This document shows positions 17,187-24,524 of a DNA stretch of 32,020 nucleotides, piece by piece. Origin of the DNA: Akkermansiaceae bacterium (lineage in GTDB: Bacteria; Verrucomicrobiota; Verrucomicrobiia; Verrucomicrobiales; Akkermansiaceae); the NCBI GenBank assembly GCA_029253285.1, contig JAQWZU010000126.1, positions 1 to 32,020 on the forward strand. Direction: 5' to 3'. The first letter of the stretch is position 1, and every line of letters begins with the position of its first letter. The position numbers and the translations under genes are program-made. Below the pieces are notes generated by a model. That model worked only from the letters and a program-made list of their open reading frames with translations. It was not told where the DNA came from and ran no database searches.

Positions 17187-20100
17187 ATGACGATTCGACG
17201 AGCTTCTTTGCTGGCCACCGCTCTGGTGTCCCGAGTAATGGCTGATGGTGATTTGACGGTGGAGGCACCGGGGTATCCGGTGCGGAGCGGAGAATACACC
17301 ACGTCACATGTCTACATTGATGAAGTGCAGGAGGAGAGTGTCGATCTGACGTTTTACTTCGACCCTCCCGGCGGGGGCACGGTTTATGAGGTGGAGGTCT
17401 TCACCAATCTGAATCGCCGGGATCTTGCCCGGATGGACAAGAATAGCGACGGGGTCCCCGATGGCATCGTGGCGGTGAATGGAAACACGATTAGCTCAGG
17501 CGCGGCTGATGCCAATCCGGTGACGGGGCATTATTATGCGGGATTTACAATGACTTATGATGCGGGTGAGGATCGCTACGAATTAACGATTCCCGCAAAT
17601 CGCACGGGTGCGTATCGCGTGACTACGCGCTATCGGACTTCGGCGGGAGGAGCGTGGATTTGGTATGGCTTGCGGGATCATTGCGTGGTGGTTTCGCCCA
17701 GCTCGTCGCGGAAAATTAACCTCTATGAGGTGAATGTGTTTAATATTGAGGCCGATGGCGATGGGATGGGTGACCGGTCGACTTTGGAGGATCTGCATAA
17801 CGCTCCGGGAGCTCCGCACAATGCGAACAATCGCTGGGATCTCGATTATTTGACTGGCTTGGGATGCAATTGGTTGTGGTTTCAGCCAATTCACCCCAAT
17901 GGCATCGACGGTCGTGAGCCGGTGGCGGGGTATGGCAATGGCGGACCGCTCTACGAGCCAGGAAGCCCGTATGCCGTGAAAAATTTCTTCGAAGTCAACG
18001 AGTTGATGACGAAGGACTACAGTGCGGGAAAAAGCGTGGCCGCCAATCGGGCGTCGGCGATGACGGCGTGGCAGAATTTTGTATCGGCCGCGGATGCCAA
18101 GGAGGTGGGAATTATGCTCGATGCTCCCTTTAATCATACTTCCTTTGATGTCGAATTCGCGCAGCAGGGGGTTGATCTCTTCCAGCCCGATGGGTCGACC
18201 TGGCAGCCGACGGATGAGATTCGGAATCGCGAGGCACGTTTCTTTTCGCGGGAGGGAAACTATGGCAATCGTGCCAGTAGCGCGGGAACGATTGCGCCGG
18301 GTCCTGATCGTTTCGATTTTGGAAAATGGAATGACGTCAAGGATGTCTTCTTTGGTCGGTATGACGCCTTGGTGGAATTTAATTCAGCTCCGGAAAACAC
18401 CAGTCACACCAGTGAAGGGGATTGGTTCGATGCCAGTGATTCGGATTGGACCTCCATCGATTTCACTCAAGGAGGAGAGGGGAGAAATGTAACTCACCGG
18501 GTGTGGGATTACTTTGCGGAGTATGCCTTGCATTGGTTGGAGCAGACGAGGGCGGTTAACCGGAATTCAACGGCGGCGGACGGAGATGCGGCGGCACGTT
18601 ATCTCATTGATGATGCGGGAATCGATGGATTGCGGTGTGACTTTGGGCAAGGGCTGCCGCCGAGGGCCTGGGAATACATCATCAATGTGGCGCGGGGCAC
18701 GAAGTGGAATTTTGTGATGATGGCTGAGTCGCTCGATGGAGGCACGGTGACTTATCGGTCAGCGCGGCACTTTGATATCCTGAATGAGAACATCGTTTTC
18801 CCCCTTCAGAGTGCCACGAATAAGTATTCCTATCGTAATATTTTTGAGGCACGTCGTGGCGCTTACGGGCAGTCTTTGGTCTTGATGAATACTACCTCAC
18901 ACGATGAAGAGAATTACGCCGATCCCTGGGAAGCCTTGGTAAGGACTTCGGTGGCTTGCACCAATGATGGCTTGCCGATGGTTTTTCCGGGGCAGGAATT
19001 GGGAGTGAGTCGTATTACCGGTTACCAGCATTACGAAACGAATTTTGGAAAGGAGATCGCGCATTTCAAGCGGTGGAATTCCATGATGCCGATTTGGAAT
19101 GATACCGACTTTGGGAATGATCAGCTTTATCCGGTTTATTCGGGAATGTTGAGCGCGCGTCGTGAAAGCCCGGCCTTGGGGAGTAGCCTGAGGTGGTTTC
19201 TTGATGGCAATGGCAACAACGATCAGATCCATGCTGTAGCGAAGTATGTGGAAGCAGGAGCTTCTCCGGCGTATCAGGATGTCGTGATCGCTTTTGCGAA
19301 CCTGGATCGGAACAATGACCAAAGTGACCGCTTTAAGATCCCTTCGGGATTGAGTGGCCTGTTGGGGATTGCGGGCGGAAGGATCTACAATGTGAAAAAT
19401 ATCGCGGCCTATAATCGCCCTCCGACGGTGGTGGGTCGCGATGAGCTTTGGTTGTGGGGTAGCGGAATCAGCGGCGGAGATTTGTTGTCTTCGGGTTTCG
19501 ATGTTTTTCTGAAAAAAGTTCCCCTGAGTGTTGGGGCCTGGGATAGCGCGCCTTTTGAGGCACAGTATTTGAAACTTTATGATGTCACGCCGCCGCCCTC
19601 GCCGATTCCCTTGACCGGGGCCTACCAGTTGGGTGCTGAGGTTGTTTTCAACTGGGTTCCCAATGGTGGTCCTGATGATTACATTACGAGTTTTGAGATC
19701 ACGGTTAGTGACGGGGGTGGAGCGGTCGTTTCTTCAGGGGAGGTGACGGATGGCTCGAATCAATATTCCTTTGCGGGAGTTCCCGGGACTCATTACGAGG
19801 CGACGGTGACGGCAGTCAGTGTCGCCGGAGTGGCTTCGACTTCGCCGAAAACTTCATCGAGTGTGATACTCCTGGCGTTGGGGGGAGATGAAGATGGAGA
19901 CGGCCGCTCGAATGGAGATGAAGATATTGCGGGCACCGATCCTTTGGCTGGGTCGTCCGCGTTTCAGGTGACCTCGGTGATGGTCGTTGACGGAGATAGC
20001 GAGGTGACGTTCTCATCGGTCACCGGGCGCTATTACCATCTCGAAGTCAGTGATGACCTTGGGGTGACAGATGCGTGGACTTCGGTAGCTGGGAATTATC

Positions 20101-20198
20101 AGGCAGTCGGGAATTTCTCTACTCTCACCCACCAGGGGGGAGGGGGAGGCGACGAGCGATTCTATCGAGTGACGGTGACTAAGGATCCGCAGCCATAG
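17187..20198 (+). CDS. Exported multidomain GH13 (alpha-amylase family) glycoside hydrolase
   Basis: A 1003-residue protein: short signal peptide (MTIRRASLLATALVSRVMA), N-terminal beta-sandwich (about 25-165), GH13 barrel (about 176-700), C-terminal beta domain, a fibronectin-III-like domain (about 810-895), a short DEDGDGRSNGDE calcium-binding-like stretch, and a terminal beta domain with RYYHLEVSDDLG. The four GH13 regions are visible: DAPFNHT (Asp312), GLRCDFGQG (nucleophile Asp485), MAESLDG (acid/base Glu514) and SHDEE (Asp573, after His572). All three catalytic acids are therefore present. The Lys-His often found at the end of region II in alpha-amylases is missing. It should act on alpha-glucans outside the cytoplasm; the precise specificity is open. 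Divergent from the NHL/PQQ pair. Confidence 0.9.
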   Translation: MTIRRASLLATALVSRVMADGDLTVEAPGYPVRSGEYTTSHVYIDEVQEESVDLTFYFDPPGGGTVYEVEVFTNLNRRDLARMDKNSDGVPDGIVAVNGNTISSGAADANPVTGHYYAGFTMTYDAGEDRYELTIPANRTGAYRVTTRYRTSAGGAWIWYGLRDHCVVVSPSSSRKINLYEVNVFNIEADGDGMGDRSTLEDLHNAPGAPHNANNRWDLDYLTGLGCNWLWFQPIHPNGIDGREPVAGYGNGGPLYEPGSPYAVKNFFEVNELMTKDYSAGKSVAANRASAMTAWQNFVSAADAKEVGIMLDAPFNHTSFDVEFAQQGVDLFQPDGSTWQPTDEIRNREARFFSREGNYGNRASSAGTIAPGPDRFDFGKWNDVKDVFFGRYDALVEFNSAPENTSHTSEGDWFDASDSDWTSIDFTQGGEGRNVTHRVWDYFAEYALHWLEQTRAVNRNSTAADGDAAARYLIDDAGIDGLRCDFGQGLPPRAWEYIINVARGTKWNFVMMAESLDGGTVTYRSARHFDILNENIVFPLQSATNKYSYRNIFEARRGAYGQSLVLMNTTSHDEENYADPWEALVRTSVACTNDGLPMVFPGQELGVSRITGYQHYETNFGKEIAHFKRWNSMMPIWNDTDFGNDQLYPVYSGMLSARRESPALGSSLRWFLDGNGNNDQIHAVAKYVEAGASPAYQDVVIAFANLDRNNDQSDRFKIPSGLSGLLGIAGGRIYNVKNIAAYNRPPTVVGRDELWLWGSGISGGDLLSSGFDVFLKKVPLSVGAWDSAPFEAQYLKLYDVTPPPSPIPLTGAYQLGAEVVFNWVPNGGPDDYITSFEITVSDGGGAVVSSGEVTDGSNQYSFAGVPGTHYEATVTAVSVAGVASTSPKTSSSVILLALGGDEDGDGRSNGDEDIAGTDPLAGSSAFQVTSVMVVDGDSEVTFSSVTGRYYHLEVSDDLGVTDAWTSVAGNYQAVGNFSTLTHQGGGGGDERFYRVTVTKDPQP

Positions 20199-20207
20199 TC
20201 CATTATT

Positions 20208-20393
20208 TTATTCGAGAGGCTTGATCATATCGCGCAGATTTGCGGTGAGGGTGCTGTGATTTTCTTTTTTGTATTCTTCGATGGCTTCCTTAAAGCCCTT
20301 TTCGATAGGGTTTTTCTTGGGAGGCTCAGCGACAGCGAGAGGGAGGCTCAGGCCAAAGGCCACCGGGGCGAGGGTGGAGAATGGTTTCATCAT
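20208..20393 (-). CDS. Small exported hypothetical protein
   Basis: A 61-residue frame with a convincing signal peptide: MMKPFSTLAPVAFGLSLPLA, then VA and a likely cut before EPPKKNPIEK. The mature part is only about 38 residues, lysine/glutamate-rich and probably helical (KGFKEAIEEYKKEN). Either of two adjacent ATGs (20393 or 20390) may start it. It is convergent with the GH13 gene (10-base gap) and divergent from the next propeller. I recognise no family. The signal peptide is the main reason to believe it. Confidence 0.5.
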   Translation of the reverse strand: MMKPFSTLAPVAFGLSLPLAVAEPPKKNPIEKGFKEAIEEYKKENHSTLTANLRDMIKPLE

Positions 20394-20476
20394 TGGGATG
20401 GATGCGATGGGCTAAGAAATGGTTGTAATGATACTTTTTGATCACCTTTTTTGAAGATCCTGCTAGGAAATCCCTA

Positions 20477-21730
20477 ATGAAATTGTGCCTGCCTCTTTTA
20501 CTTTCTGCATTTCTTGCTGGATCGATCTGCGCCCAGGAAAATTGGCCCCGTTTTCGGGGTGTCGATGGACGTGGCGTCTCTGAAGCGAAGTTACCTGAGG
20601 AGATTGGGAAGCAAAACCTTCGTTGGTCGGTCCCATTGCCGGGGCCGGGATCCAGTTCGCCAGTGATTTGGGGAGATTCCTTGTTTGTCACCGGAGAGGA
20701 TCGCAAAAAGGGTGAGGTCACCCTCACCTGCCTTGATGCGATGAGTGGAAAGAAGCGTTGGGCGAAGAACCTCGATGTGGGGGAATATCACCTGCATCGA
20801 TTCAACAACACGGCGGCGGCCAGTCCGGCAGTGAACGAGGACATGGTGGTTGTGTGTTGGTATAGTGCGAAGAAGGAGTCGGCTATGATGTCCGCTTATG
20901 ATCACAAAGGAAATAGTCTGTGGATTCATGAAATTGGCCCTGGAAAGAGTCAACATGGTCTCAATATTCACCCCGAGATCCATGGAGATAAAATCCTGGT
21001 GTGTCACTTGCACATGAATGTCGGATATGTGGGTGCGGTTGGTGCGAAAGATGGCAAGTCGATTTGGAAGACCGAGTTTCCAGGAGGTAAGACAAGTTAT
21101 GTGACTCCTCTTGTTCGAGAATTTCCTGACGGCGGGAAGGAAGTGGTCGTGGCAAGTCAGAGCGTTGGTGTTGTTGGATTGGACCTCAAGGACGGGAAGG
21201 TTCGCTGGGAGGTTTCCGGGTCGATGAAGCAGCGAACGATTGTTTCGCCGATCAATGTTCTTGCCGGGTCGAATTCGAAAGACGTGCAGATAGCGGTTGG
21301 TTGTAAAAGTGGCGTTTACTTCACGGTGCGTCCTCCGGCGAGAGCGGGTGGGGAGGCGAAGATTGTCTGGAGGATGAAGGGCAACACGCCTTACGTGCCG
21401 ACGCCTGTTTCCGACGGGAAGATGTTTTACTCCGTTTCAGATGGAGGAGTGCTCGTCGCGCTCGAGGCCTCCAGCGGTGAGAAGAAGTGGGAGGAAAAGC
21501 TCATGGCGAATTTTTATGCCTCGCCACTGATCGTGGGCGGGCGCCTGATTTGCCTGTCCCGGGAAGGCGAATTGATCGTCGCGGAAATTGGTGCCTCCTA
21601 CAAAGAGATCTCACGCACCAGCCTGGAGCTGGGGGAAGGAATCGAGTGGGCCGATGTGACTCCGGCCGTGGCCCACGACCGTCTCTATGTGCGCATCGGC
21701 GCGCGCCTCGATTGTTTTGGCGAGAAGTAA
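20477..21730 (+). CDS. Exported PQQ-like beta-propeller protein (second copy)
   Basis: A 417-residue protein. Start 20477 is preferred over 20438: it has AGGAAA at 20465-20470, six bases upstream, and begins a signal peptide (MKLCLPLLLSAFLAGSICAQ). The mature chain opens with NWPRFRGVDGRGVSEA, the same WP.(W/F)RG...G family opening as the propeller encoded at 14775-15986. Blade motifs are LDAMSGKKRWAKNL, GAKDGKSIWKTEF, DLKDGKVRWEVSG and EASSGEKKWEEKL. No heme motif. Probably a periplasmic binding or structural propeller; the substrate is unknown. It is convergent with the FKBP gene, with a hairpin covering both stop codons. Confidence 0.85.
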   Translation: MKLCLPLLLSAFLAGSICAQENWPRFRGVDGRGVSEAKLPEEIGKQNLRWSVPLPGPGSSSPVIWGDSLFVTGEDRKKGEVTLTCLDAMSGKKRWAKNLDVGEYHLHRFNNTAAASPAVNEDMVVVCWYSAKKESAMMSAYDHKGNSLWIHEIGPGKSQHGLNIHPEIHGDKILVCHLHMNVGYVGAVGAKDGKSIWKTEFPGGKTSYVTPLVREFPDGGKEVVVASQSVGVVGLDLKDGKVRWEVSGSMKQRTIVSPINVLAGSNSKDVQIAVGCKSGVYFTVRPPARAGGEAKIVWRMKGNTPYVPTPVSDGKMFYSVSDGGVLVALEASSGEKKWEEKLMANFYASPLIVGGRLICLSREGELIVAEIGASYKEISRTSLELGEGIEWADVTPAVAHDRLYVRIGARLDCFGEK

Positions 21731-21743
21731 GCCGTGCTTACTT
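21725..21743. terminator. Compact hairpin over two convergent stop codons
   Basis: AAGTAAGC (21725-21732) pairs perfectly with GCTTACTT (21736-21743) around a CGT loop. Each arm contains the TAA stop codon of one of the two convergent genes (21728-21730 on +, 21738-21740 on -). There is no T tract, so a terminator role is only possible; the symmetry may also help separate the two transcripts. Confidence 0.35.
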
Positions 21744-22187
21744 GATCTCGAAAAGCTCCACGTCAAAGACGAGGAGTCCGCCCGGACGTCCACCGCCGGG
21801 GTTGTTGCCGTAGGCGAGTTCGGCGGGGATCCAGAAGCGACGCTTTTCGCCCACGACCATGAGCTGAAGTCCTTCGGTCCAGCCTGGGATCACGCGGTTG
21901 AGGGGGAAACTGGCTTTCTTGTTCCGCTTGTGGGAGCTATCGAACAATTTTCCGTCGGTGGTCCAACCGGAATAGTGCACGGTTATGGTATCAGTGGCTG
22001 CAGGATTGTTTTTGCCGGTGCCTTTTTTGATCACTTTTGATTTCAAGCCTGAAGCGGTGGCTTTGGCATCAGCAGGAGCTGCGGCGACGTCGGTGGGTGC
22101 TTTGAGCGGATCTACCTTTTCTTCTCCGAAAGCGGTGAGAAAGGAGAGGGCGATGCCAACGGCGAGGAGTGTCGGTTTGATTTTCAT
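21738..22187 (-). CDS. Exported FKBP-type peptidyl-prolyl isomerase
   Basis: A 149-residue protein with a signal peptide (MKIKPTLLAVGIALSFLTAFG), an alanine/proline-rich linker of about 25 residues and one FKBP domain. Domain marks are GLKSKVIKKGTG, TVHYSGWTTDGKLFDSS, FPLNRVIPGWTEGLQLM, VGEKRRFWIPAELAYGN and LLVFDVELFEI, in the standard order and spacing. It would catalyse proline cis-trans isomerisation during folding of exported proteins, fitting a region full of large secreted proteins. The active pocket (Tyr, Phe-Asp, Val-Ile-Pro-Gly-Trp) is intact. Confidence 0.93.
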   Translation of the reverse strand: MKIKPTLLAVGIALSFLTAFGEEKVDPLKAPTDVAAAPADAKATASGLKSKVIKKGTGKNNPAATDTITVHYSGWTTDGKLFDSSHKRNKKASFPLNRVIPGWTEGLQLMVVGEKRRFWIPAELAYGNNPGGGRPGGLLVFDVELFEIK

Positions 22188-22308
22188 AAGTGGCGGAGTT
22201 TAGAGAGAGTGATTTCGATTGGGTGATCACAAAAAGACGGAGATGCTGTTTCCGCTTGTGAGCTTTGGCATTGATCCGTTCCGAGGTTCCGATTATCCTT
22301 CTCTGACT

Positions 22309-23202
22309 GTGAGACTACCACTTCTCCTGCCCCAGTCGGCGCTCGCAATATTATTTTGCGGGTCGTTGATCTCGGCCCCGATCGTGGCGGACGATTTTGA
22401 GTATATCGTTCTCAGTAATGATTGGGATAATCCTGTCGTGAATACGGATCTCGAATCGGGAGTGGGTGCCCAGGGCTCACCAAAGTTTGCCAGAATCAAG
22501 CCCGCTACCGGTATTCTGGGAGCGATATTTGAAGGAGGTGCGAGTGACTTTTTTGTCGATTTTTTTCTGCGGATCCATCCCGGGGAACGACAGTTCAATT
22601 TCATGGTAATGACCGGGGAAGAGGTGGTCTACGAGGGTGCGACGATCAATCTTCGTCATCAGGGGGATACCTGGTGGGCGTATAGTGGAGGGTGGCAGGA
22701 GCTGTCCCTTCCCGGGTTGGCTGTTGATGCTTGGTATCATCTAAGAATCACCTGCAATGGCTGGGGGGCGAGCGGGGCGAGTTATGATCTTGAATTGTCC
22801 GATGCCGGGGGAACCGAATTCACCAGTTCGGTGATGGATCTTGGTTTGTTTGAGGAAGGTGACCCAAGTGCGACAACTGCGGGGGCATTTAGTTTCAGTG
22901 CCCACTGGGGAAACAGTCCGGGATTTGATCTCGATAACGTGACTGTTGAAACCATCGAGCCAGTCGTTGGTGGCCCCCCGTTGGTCATCACGAACCTCGA
23001 ATATGATCCGGCGGCGTTGACTTCAGCGATTAGCTGGAATGCCGTTCCGGGAACGCGCTATTTTGTTTATGCTTCTTCTGATTTGGTCAATTGGGAAGAG
23101 ATTGGAATGCGCATTGCTTCCGGCTCCGAGGAAACATTGATGGAAGAGGAGGTTTCGGCAGGATTCCGGTCCTACCGTGTGCAGGATTACCCCGAGCCCT
23201 AA
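22309..23202 (+). CDS. Exported lectin/LamG-like hypothetical protein
   Basis: The open frame extends upstream to a TTG at 22219 and an ATG at 22243. GTG 22309 is chosen because it begins a signal-like segment (VRLPLLLPQSALAILFCGSL) cut near APIVA before DDFEY; the start remains uncertain. The mature part, about 270 residues, opens with DDFEY, a common opening of concanavalin-A/LamG-like exported beta proteins in this group. It has a DAWYHLRITCNGWG strand typical of those sandwiches and ends with a DFDLDNVTVETIEP-like strand. The last 70 residues form the recurrent C-terminal beta domain (GTRYFVYASSDLVNWEEI, ending FRSYRVQDYPEP). It is probably a secreted carbohydrate-binding or matrix protein; function otherwise unknown. 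Confidence 0.7.
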   Translation: MRLPLLLPQSALAILFCGSLISAPIVADDFEYIVLSNDWDNPVVNTDLESGVGAQGSPKFARIKPATGILGAIFEGGASDFFVDFFLRIHPGERQFNFMVMTGEEVVYEGATINLRHQGDTWWAYSGGWQELSLPGLAVDAWYHLRITCNGWGASGASYDLELSDAGGTEFTSSVMDLGLFEEGDPSATTAGAFSFSAHWGNSPGFDLDNVTVETIEPVVGGPPLVITNLEYDPAALTSAISWNAVPGTRYFVYASSDLVNWEEIGMRIASGSEETLMEEEVSAGFRSYRVQDYPEP

Positions 23203-23249
23203 AAGCGGAGTCTTTACCCCGGGCGGGGAACACGCTAGGGATGTTCCTG

Positions 23250-23906
23250 ATGAGAGTGCTCCTTGCGATAGTATGTTTGGTGACTTGTGCCCAGGCCTTG
23301 GATTACAAGCGCGACGTGATGCCGATTTTCAAGGTGAAGTGCTACGATTGTCACAGCGAAGAGGGGGACAAGATCAAGGGTGGTCTTCGTTTGGATGACG
23401 AGGAGCATTTCTTGAAGCGTTTCAGCAAAAACGAGGTCGTCGTTCCTGGAGATTGGGATGCCAGTTATTTATTTGTTACCCTTGTCCGCCCGCAGCATGA
23501 GAAGGGGGCAATGCCTCCGAAGAACAAGGGTGAGCGATTAACCGAGGAGGAGATTATGACGGTAGCGCAGTGGATTCACGAAGGGGCGAAAATTGATGGG
23601 AAGACGGGAAAGAAAGGACCGGACAAGTGGGATCCCAAGAAGCTCCTCAAGTTTAAAGAAGGACGTATTGTCACGGAGCAATTTGGACCCGCTCCGGTTG
23701 TGGTGGAGCCTGCCTGGGAAAAATGGACGAATGCCAAGGGGGTCGAAATCGTTGCTCGTTTTCATGGGCTTTCCAAAGGGAAGGTGAGCTTCGAATTGAA
23801 AAGTGGAAAGAAGGTGGCTTATCCGCTCGAGCAGCTTTCCAAGGAGAGCCAGTCCAAGGTGAAAAATCTCGCCGCTCCCTCGATGATGGAAATGGAAGGC
23901 AAGTAA
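23250..23906 (+). CDS. Exported mono-heme cytochrome c with SHD1-like tail
   Basis: About 218 residues. Start 23250 is favoured: AGGG at 23237-23240 sits nine bases upstream, and it begins the signal peptide MRVLLAIVCLVTCAQA; an ATG at 23241 is an alternative. The mature chain opens DYKRDVMPIFKVKCYDCH (heme motif Cys31-Cys34-His35), then GGLRLDDEE and PQHEKGAMPPK. This is the planctomycete-type PSCyt1 cytochrome pattern. The last 60 residues (WTNAKGVEIVARFHGLSKG, then FELKSGKKVAYPLEQLS) resemble the SHD1-like domain often fused to exported proteins in these phyla. Most PSCyt1 proteins are much larger and carry PSD1 domains; this is a short stand-alone version. Probably a periplasmic electron carrier. 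Confidence 0.8.
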   Translation: MRVLLAIVCLVTCAQALDYKRDVMPIFKVKCYDCHSEEGDKIKGGLRLDDEEHFLKRFSKNEVVVPGDWDASYLFVTLVRPQHEKGAMPPKNKGERLTEEEIMTVAQWIHEGAKIDGKTGKKGPDKWDPKKLLKFKEGRIVTEQFGPAPVVVEPAWEKWTNAKGVEIVARFHGLSKGKVSFELKSGKKVAYPLEQLSKESQSKVKNLAAPSMMEMEGK

Positions 23907-23954
23907 TCCTGTCGCCCGCTGCCTGCCAGAGACAGTCAAAAGAAGAGCCTTTGA

Positions 23955-24521
23955 CTACGGAGTTAGAGTCACTCTCTCGAGTCGGAGGAGTTCTTCTCCG
24001 ATGAGTTTTGTTCCTTTCAGGGTGAGGGTGTGAGTTCCGGCGGGAAGCTCCACTTCACCAAGGTCGAGGTTTCTCCATGAGTTGGGGCCTTCAGTGTTTT
24101 CTAGAGTTCCGAGGAAGGTGCCTTTGTCGAGGGTGGCTTGAATTTGACCACCCGCTGAATCGGAGGAATAGGTGAACGAGAGTTGGTATTTCTGTGGGGA
24201 ATCAGTGGCGAAGGTCCAGGTGAGTGAGTCTTTCAGGCCCATCCATTTTCCGGCCTTGCGGCTTTGTTGCTCTTCGAGAATCTTATTGCCGTGCTTGTAG
24301 GAGAAATCCTCTTTCTGGTCCTCAACGGTGGTGGGATAGAGTTGAATATCTCCCTCAATGGTTGCGTCGATGGGCAGGAGGTCGATGGTGGAATCTTTTG
24401 CGTAGATGAGGGGTGGCTTCGCGTAGGTTTGGGCCCAGTAGGTGAGGCCGCCGATGATGGCTCCCACAAAAATGAGGGAAGCGAGGAGTTCGAAGAGATC
24501 AGAGAGTTTGAATAGTTTCAT
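23955..24521 (-). CDS. Membrane-anchored beta-sandwich (CBM-like) protein
   Basis: A 188-residue protein with one membrane segment near the N-terminus (about residues 9-30, LFELLASLIFVGAIIGGLTY), then an extracytoplasmic domain. The domain ends with strands such as SLTWTFATDSPQKYQLSFTY, GTFLGTLENTEGPNSWRNLD and VELPAGTHTLTLKG, the pattern of carbohydrate-binding-like sandwiches appended to glycosidases, such as the C-terminal domain of alpha-L-fucosidases. It starts three bases after the stop of the DUF5009-type acyltransferase, so the two are almost certainly one operon, and it may bind the glycan the acyltransferase modifies. Stand-alone members of this kind are not familiar to me. Confidence 0.7.
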   Translation of the reverse strand: MKLFKLSDLFELLASLIFVGAIIGGLTYWAQTYAKPPLIYAKDSTIDLLPIDATIEGDIQLYPTTVEDQKEDFSYKHGNKILEEQQSRKAGKWMGLKDSLTWTFATDSPQKYQLSFTYSSDSAGGQIQATLDKGTFLGTLENTEGPNSWRNLDLGEVELPAGTHTLTLKGTKLIGEELLRLERVTLTP

Positions 24522-24524
24522 TGC

